DNA from: Codonopsis lanceolata
Lineage: Eukaryota > Streptophyta > Magnoliopsida > Asterales > Campanulaceae
Length of the DNA stretch: 64,000 nt
Reading direction: 5' to 3'
Assembly (NCBI GenBank): GCA_013146195.2
Contig: CM028377.1
Coordinates: forward strand, 5,494,239-5,558,238
The first letter of the stretch is position 1. Every line of letters starts with the position of its first letter. Made by a program: the position numbers and the translations under genes. A model generated the notes under the pieces. The model had not been told where the DNA came from and ran no database searches. It worked only from the letters and a program-made list of their open reading frames with translations. This document shows positions 58,228-64,000 of the stretch, in pieces.

Positions 58228-60060
58228 TTATTCAAGCGATAATGAATAATAATCAAATGTCAACATAAGTGTTTTCGAGAATAAAAAGTCAAATCCTACG
58301 AAGCTGAAGACAACATGTGATCTGAAGATCTCTCTAGCTAGAGGTTTAGTCATAGGGTCAAATAACATGCTTCTAGTAGGAATATATTCTAGAACAACTT
58401 TCTTTTTTAACCATGTCTCTAGTGAAATGATATTTGATGTTAATGTGTTTTCGTCTTCCCATGGTACTTGGGATCTTTGGTGTAACCTAAAGCAGCCACA
58501 TGCTATCACAAGCAATGACTACGAGGGCGATCCACATGCGTCGTAACATCAAGATGTTGAAGAAAACTCCTCCAACCACGGCTTCTTGAACATGGTGAGC
58601 AAGCCTTACTCGACTCCATCGTAGATAAGGGGTCTGCTAGTGCGTAAACTTGCTACTCTCAAGAGATAGCTCCACCACCAAGGAGAAGCGTGGCCGAAGT
58701 AGATTTATAACCATCACATCGGCCCAATCGTCGATTGAAACCTTTCAGCTCAAATCCCACCTTGGTAACAAGGGTTAAATTTGTGGTTCCACCAAATGTA
58801 TGAGAACCCTCTTCACTGCCATCGGTGTTGAGGTCAGGATTACTTTGGAATCGACTCAACATCCCAAGCGCAAAGCATAGGTCGGTAGAGTACACACCAT
58901 AGCATACGTCAAGCTTCCTACATTTGAGTATGGAGTCGTAGACATTCTTTTCTTAACTTTCTTCATTCTTAGGGCATTGGTTTGTACTAAGGACACATCC
59001 CTTTCCATTGAGGTGACAACGGGTTTTGAGTTAGTCATGCCAAATGGTTCGATAACTTTCTTAATGTAAGTCTCTTGAGACAAACCAAAAATCTTTTGAA
59101 TGATCTCTAATGACTTTACTCAAGCACGTAGCTTGCTTCACCCAAGTACTGTCATATCAGCCTTGAACTGACCACTCTTTAGTGGCATTTATCATCTCCA
59201 TATCATTCCGGCTAGTAGGATGTCATCAACATATAATAGCGAATCAAGATCTTTTCTTGGATCGTTTAACATACCACGATGGTCTTCCTCAATCATCACA
59301 AAGCCAATTGAGGTTATCGGCAGTGGCGAATGTACCCTTGCTACAGATGATTGTTTGAGACCATAAATGAGAATGTTTGAGTCGGCACACTTTGCGCTCT
59401 TGTCCCTTGACTTCAAAACCCTACGGTTGAGTCATATAGATCTCTTCATCTAGTTCTCCATTGAGAAATGCGGGTTTAACATCCATCGATAAAGTTCTAG
59501 ATCCATGTGTGCTACTATCGCTAGGATTAGGCGACGGAGGAAAATCTCACCAGAGGAGATGTCTCCTCATGTCTAAACCCTCTCTTTGGGTAGCCTTTCG
59601 CACAAGGCGTGCCTTATATTTGTCAATTGATCCTTTAAACTTGACTTTGAAAACCCATTTGTTTCCAATAGTCTTGCGATTTTGCGGAAAATCAACTAAC
59701 TCTAAACTGATTCTTTTTCATAGAGGAAATTTCATCTTCCATTCGATCATCATTCTAATACAATTGAAAGAAAGGGCTTCTTTGAACGATGTAGGCTCAC
59801 TTTAAATTGAAAGAAGTAGTTAGGAAAGATTCCTCTTCGTCGTAATCGACGGCCGGTATATTTCCGTTTACTTCGTTCTATTATCGGACTCCCACTAGAA
59901 TCGTACTCCATTCGGATGAAGATCACCTTGACTCGTTGGCGACTTCCATGGGTTGACCTCATGTTGTACCATAGGATTGGAGTTGAGGCAATTCCCGCTT
60001 CGCTTAAAGATGTCATGTGTTCTTCTTCCATCTCAAAAGTTCAAAGTCTTTCCTAACTCC
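58228..60060 (-). pseudogene. copia5 pol remnant (linker, RT, RNase H)
   Basis: Minus strand, in order. 60031-59750 is a linker with MEEEHMTSLSEAG and IIERSKRK, matching MEEEHMTSFGKAG and ILERSKRG of copia3. 59416-59192 is RT with SLLYVDDILLAG. 59083-58856 reads MSQETYIKKVIEPFGMTNSK and SNVGSLTYAMVCT, the RT end. 58895-58659 has YSTDLCFALGMLSRFQSNP. 58515-58228 has VVLEYIPTRSMLFDPMTKPL, the RNase H end. Many small deletions remove conserved text, so it is inactive. Confidence 0.83.
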
Positions 60061-60104
60061 ACCTATTTGTGGAAATCATTCTCGATGAAATCAACATTCG
60101 CGAC

Positions 60105-60204
60105 NNNNNNNNNNNNNNNNNNNNNNNNNNNNNNNNNNNNNNNNNNNNNNNNNNNNNNNNNNNNNNNNNNNNNNNNNNNNNNNNNNNNNNNNNNNNNNNN
60201 NNNN
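60105..60204. other. Assembly gap (100 N)
   Basis: A placeholder run of 100 N in the copia5 integrase-RT region; the 5' part of copia5 may be in the unsequenced stretch, as nothing of it reappears after 60204. Confidence 0.98.
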
Positions 60205-60540
60205 AAAACATGCAAATACACACACACACACACGCACGTATAGACATGCCCGGCTCTGACCTAATTTTATAGAAATGTGTAGTCTAGTTTTACTTAGATA
60301 TACTAAAAGAACGTAGCTTCATTTCACCAATTGTCTTCTCGTTCAATGGATTAGCGAGAGTGTAAAAAAATTATGATAATGATTGCACGTTCTTGGTCAA
60401 AGTCCTAGTCATGCCACTGTTGTAGTTTTTAATTTTTTTTATTTTGAGCCTACGGTTATATTAAATTTTATTTATATGTATATTATATCATATACTCCCT
60501 CGTTTTAGGTAAATAGTCTGATGTACTATTTTGAAATGTT
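60205..60540. other. Short AC repeat and split Stowaway-like sequence
   Basis: It has an AC run (60215-60236). A sequence starting tactccctcgttttaggtaa (about 60494) leads up to the Mutator-like insertion at 60550 and appears to continue after it (atagtcaactataaa, 62195), so the Mutator-like element landed in an older MITE-like repeat. Confidence 0.5.
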
Positions 60541-60700
60541 TTATATAAAGACTTAAATCGTAATTTGGTCACCCTACTTTTTCACTTTTTGCAATATGAT
60601 GATTCTACAATTATTTTTTTCAATTTAATCATTGTACTTGACAACATATAGCACGTTCATCACTCCATTCAATTTTTTGGATGGAAAGCTTAAAACAATT

Positions 60701-61990
60701 GTAGAAACCCGAAAATACCCTTAGACTTAAATCACAATTCGATCACCCTACTTTCTCAACAGAATGAATAAAAGATGAAAAAGTACAATATCCAGTATGA
60801 AAAGAGCTAATAGAATGTATGAAAAAAAAGGTAAACATGGTGAGCTCAGCTCAGCTCAGCCTCAGTGAAAAAAAAAATCTTATAACATTGATACTTTGAG
60901 CTCCCTAAACGCGAAACTACTGAAGTGCACATGAGATTTGACAGCAAAATCAAAGTAGTCCTTAAAAATTCCAAATCAATAAAGAAAGGCAGACACCTCA
61001 CACAGAATGGTTAGAATCTTATAAATTTGAATACTAGATGAAAAAACAAGCCTAATTTTTGCATATGCTTGTAAATAAATACTAGTAACACTGATTCCTG
61101 TAAATTTTGGAATAACAAACAGGTCAGATCAAATGAACACAAAATGCCACCAAAACCCGGCTACCCGCTTAGACTAAAACCCTTGTATTAACATCATTGA
61201 TTTGATAATCGCTTTGAATGCAACGCAATGCATAATATTTTGCATTCGACATCCAAACCGATCCACGGAATTGAACTAGTTGAAGATCCAAAATGATATT
61301 CCAACAACACCCTTTATCAAGAAAAAGTACATCAAAGTGGGACTTTAGATCACATCATCAACTAGTTCTCACCTTTCATATCTTTTCAGCCCATTGCAAT
61401 TCAAGATAGGACTAAATTAAAATAAAAAGAAAAATAAATAGACCCACCAAAATAATGATCCAACTATCCAAGGATTAAGTAGTATATCGATAGATCATAC
61501 ATTTCGGTATCAAATCACAAAAGAAAATGAATTTTTTTTGTAAAGAATAATATGAACCGTATAACTAAATATGTCAAATATGTTAGCAAGCTATTGTTTC
61601 TCTCTTTAAGCCCCAAGACAATGTCATCAACAAAGTATATGCTTACTAAGTTGGGAATGGTCACGCCAGTCAAACTGGAGTGGGGCGGGGGGTTGATGGA
61701 GATTGGAGCGAGAGAAAGAGCCGAGCAAAGAGAGAGTTGATGTTTAGTTGCCATTGAGTATGACACCAGCCGAAGTTATCCACCTGGGGAGGAGAGGTTG
61801 AGTTCGAGGAGGGCCCGATTGGGGATTGAGTGATTATTGGTAAGGGTTAAGTTAGGGTTTTTTAAACTTATATATATATAGGTTGAATATATTAAATATA
61901 ATGAGAGACCTAAAAAATTGATTTTTTTTTGTAAAGAATCACCTTATTGCAAAAATAGGAAAGTAGGGGTGACCAAATTGCGATTAAGCC
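60701..61990. mobile_element. Second Mutator-like element nested inside the first
   Basis: Inner inverted ends (gacttaaatcacaattcgat at 60724 and complement ggcttaatcgcaatttggtc ending 61990) are a second, slightly different copy of the outer ends. The 9-base string aaaacaatt lies at 60692-60700 and 61991-61999. On the right it abuts the inner end exactly; on the left it is 23 bases outside the recognisable repeat start, so the left border (60701 or 60724) is uncertain. It carries a GC-richer interior at about 61650-61860. Confidence 0.62.
61647..61766 (-). pseudogene. Possible captured first exon (transit-peptide-like) in the inner element
   Basis: On the minus strand a frame begins MSYSMATKHQLSLCSALSLA, followed by PISINPPPHSSLTGVTIPNL. 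It is rich in Ser, Thr, Leu and Ala, with basic residues and few acidic ones, as in plastid targeting peptides. It ends at a good donor (A|GTAAGC, 61641-61647). The GC-rich stretch before the ATG looks like a 5' untranslated leader. First exons of this kind are typical Pack-MULE cargo. I do not recognise the parent gene, and the composition alone is weak evidence. Confidence 0.35.
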
Positions 61991-62379
61991 AAAACAATTT
62001 GATTTTGTTCATAGGGTATTTTAGTCTTTTTAACCATTTCCATCCAACATAATGGACATAAATGAATTGAGTGACCTTATTGAATGTTTAAACCAAGTAT
62101 AATTATTTAATTGAAAAAAATAATTATAAAGTCATCATATTGTAAAAAAGTGAAAAAGTAGGATGACCAAATTACGATTTAAGCCTTATATAAATAGTCA
62201 ACTATAAAAAAATATGTTTATAATTTTCCTAATCTTTCATCTTTATCCTCCACTTGTATTATAAATATAATGGTTGTGGCTAAGTACCTTTTTTATTTAC
62301 TACCAACTTTTAATTTATTCAGGAACTTAATCGATAAGGAGTTATTATATAAAGATAAATATTTTATATATCTCTCCAA

Positions 62380-63057
62380 CAGGGCCGGTCCTGTGAAATC
62401 GGGGGCCTAAGACCAATCATCTCGAACGGGACCCTTCCTTTGTAACAATTTTTTTAATGTGTTTTTTGAATAACTAAAGAAACAATCAAACAAACATTAA
62501 AAAAAAAAAACACTTCATTTCACTCAAAAAAACAAACAAACAATTTTTCATGTACAATTTCTCCTTTTTAGTATATAATTATAGTAGATGTACAATTTTC
62601 CGTTAACATAAATTAATGATTAATCTCAATTTCTCTATTTTAAAATTATAGTATATGTTCAAATAATCAAATTTCAATTAGAATACCATCAATTACCAAC
62701 AAGTCACTTATTCACATAATTAACTGACTACAAATTTCAATTAGATTATCAAAATACCAACAAGTCAAAAACGGAAAAACCATAAAAATTGGGATAAACC
62801 GCAAATGATTCACTGATCACTGAATACTATAATCTGATTAAAAGTTAATAATTAATTAATAAGCTATAAGCTATAACTATTAACTATAAGTTATAGCAAA
62901 TGGAAGAAATCAAGAAACAAATGTGAAATTGTGAAATAAAATAATAATAATTTAATCATAGATAGGGTTTTTTGGGATTTTGAGGCCCAAAAAATTGGGT
63001 TTTTTTTGGAGGCCCCAAGGCCATGGCCTCATTTGGCTTATGGCAGGGCCGGCCCTG
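62380..63057. mobile_element. Second hAT-type non-autonomous element
   Basis: Ends CAGGGCCGGTCCTG and (complement) CAGGGCCGGCCCTG, flanked by ctctccaa on both sides (62372-62379, 63058-63065), a perfect 8-base hAT duplication. 678 bases. Same end type as 54530-55373 but the interior is not obviously alike. The right end is itself palindromic (agggccggccct). Confidence 0.92.
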
Positions 63058-63065
63058 CTCTCCAA

Positions 63066-63429
63066 CAGATTTATTCAACTTTAATTTTATTTTACATTTA
63101 TAAAATTTAATTATAAAAAAAAATTAATTGACCACCATATTTTTAATCTAGGTCGTAAAAAAATAAAAATTGCTTAACTGATCTTTACGAAGTAATGGTT
63201 ACTCCAACAACATGCGGAGCCAATGGATTAAAATTTGAAAAACTTCAATAAGTTGGCAGAGTGGCAGTTGGCATTAATTGGCACGAGGAGACAAATTGAT
63301 AGACTTTATTAACATTACAAACAAGTTGCCATCATTTGAGAAGCCAACTTGCACTGCACACTGTAAATGATCGTAAACTTCATTATTCTCCTAAAACTTG
63401 TTTCCTGCAACATTTTTGACCAAAAATAC
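63066..63429. other. AT-rich stretch, no recognised gene
   Basis: No coding region, RNA gene or element end supported between the hAT element and the next MITE. Confidence 0.45.
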
Positions 63430-63431
63430 TA

Positions 63432-63689
63432 CTCCATCTATTTTTAAATTATTATTCTAATTGATTCGGTACATGTATTAAGAAAAATAATTAACATGAT
63501 TATTTATATTGGTTTAATATATAATTTTTTTAAAAAAACTCATGTATATGTGATTCATAATTAAACTAGAGTGAAAAAGTAAGGTTAAGTTGTAAAAGTG
63601 ATGTTCTAAAAAAATAAGTTTCAAACTGGACAATTATTTTGGGACGGACGAAAAAGGAAAGGATGACGATAATTTAGGGACGGATGGAG
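63432..63689. mobile_element. Stowaway-like MITE
   Basis: Ends CTCCATCTATTTTTAAATTA and (complement) CTCCATCCGTCCCTAAATTA with TA on both sides (63430-63431, 63690-63691). The interior (tatattggtttaat, gtgatgttctaaaaa, gtttcaaactggaca) is shared with 12803-13061 and 44823-45053. Confidence 0.82.
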
Positions 63690-63700
63690 TAATATAGATA

Positions 63701-63881
63701 CTTCATCCGTTTCAGACAAATAGTTCACTATTCTATTTTGAGATATTTACATAAAGAGTCAACTTAAAAAAATTAAGATATAAAAATATCATTTTATTAC
63801 TAATGAGAGCTACTATAAGTGTCATTCTCTTAAAAAAAAAATTACTTTCAAATGGAGACTCTTTGTCCGAAACAGAAGGAG
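63701..63881. mobile_element. Stowaway-like MITE, different subfamily
   Basis: Ends CTTCATCCGTTTCAGACAAA and (complement) CTCCTTCTGTTTCGGACAAA with TA on both sides (63699-63700, 63882-63883); 181 bases, lying 11 bases from the previous MITE. Confidence 0.78.
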
Positions 63882-64000
63882 TATATAACTGACATTAGAG
63901 TTTGTCATAATTACAATAATGTTTGAATATAATGAATATGCTAATATCAAATATGGATGGTAATGTTGAAATGTTATGGAGATAGTGAACATTATTTTTT

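Larger units (their letters stand above)
56737..60104 (-). mobile_element. copia5: 3' half of a Ty1/copia element related to copia3
   Basis: Minus-strand element with its 3' LTR at 56737-57216 and purine-tract complement tctcccatt just inside (57217-57225). The pol remains continue up to the gap at 60105. LTR similarity to the copia3 LTR (14093-14589) and a shared integrase-RT linker place it in the same family. Unlike copia3 it retains the RT and RNase H end. Confidence 0.84.
60550..62185. mobile_element. Mutator-like element (outer) with long inverted ends
   Basis: Ends GACTTAAATCGTAATTTGGT and the complement of GGCTTAAATCGTAATTTGGT form inverted repeats that continue for over 100 bases. 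Flanks ttatataaa (60541-60549 and 62186-62194) are a perfect 9-base duplication, diagnostic for Mutator-like elements. No transposase. A second, related element occupies its middle. Confidence 0.9.

Noticed and set aside
60837..60868. Short gagctcagctcagctcagc repeat inside the Mutator-like element
   Set aside because: A brief local repeat, too short and irregular for a CRISPR-like or satellite array; such arrays are not expected in a plant nuclear genome.

Overview
This window looks like a repeat-rich intergenic and pericentromere-like stretch of a flowering-plant (probably eudicot) nuclear genome. The basis is Ty1/copia elements primed from initiator tRNA-Met (TGGTATCAGAGCC sites), chromodomain-type Ty3/gypsy remains with very long LTRs, a Helitron, hAT, Mutator, Harbinger and Stowaway-type elements, and a plant F-box gene. 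Two 100-base runs of N (25921-26020 and 60105-60204) are assembly gaps. I see only one convincing intact cellular gene, the F-box gene at 9970-11124 (+). Other cellular coding matter is fragmentary: an ABCG-transporter exon (559-730), two exons of a ribosomal protein L10a gene with the intron between them (4421-5698), a second broken F-box copy (49247-56099, -), and a possible captured first exon inside a Mutator-like element (61647-61766, -).

The dominant architecture is a large inverted duplication. Positions 10331-18350 (F-box 3' part, AT-rich spacer, a 3'-truncated copia element called copia3 here) are present again in reverse at 39259-56099. The right arm is twice as long because it took up four later insertions, each recognisable because the left arm keeps the empty site: a Harbinger-type MITE (43749-44049, TSD TTA), a Helitron carrying gypsy pol fragments (46682-48986, inserted between A and T), a nearly intact copia element (copia2, 49273-54467, TSD tatgt) and a hAT element (54530-55373, TSD gttaccag). 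The last two sit inside the right-arm F-box copy.

The ~21 kb between the arms holds a tandem array of ~1.0 kb units (18336-22635 and 30150-32846). Each full unit contains a TATA-like box, a C/T-rich exon-like stretch, a (CT)n tract, a splice-donor-like site and a stretch dense in TTCGAA. The array is interrupted by a gypsy 3' LTR and pol end (22640-25920) and a decayed copia element (26021-30126), and is followed by gypsy LTR matter with an internal duplication (32847-39258).

Left flank (1-9969): the ABCG exon fragment is cut by copia1 (722-3957), the L10a intron hosts a 672-base Mutator-type MITE, and a gene-fragment-bearing Mutator-like element lies at 7796-9045. Right flank (56100-64000): a 3' half of a copia element (copia5), a gap, a Mutator-like element with a second one inside it (60550-62185), a second hAT element (62380-63057) and two Stowaway-like MITEs. 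There are no operons or cooperating genes; the relationships that matter are insertion order and duplication history.
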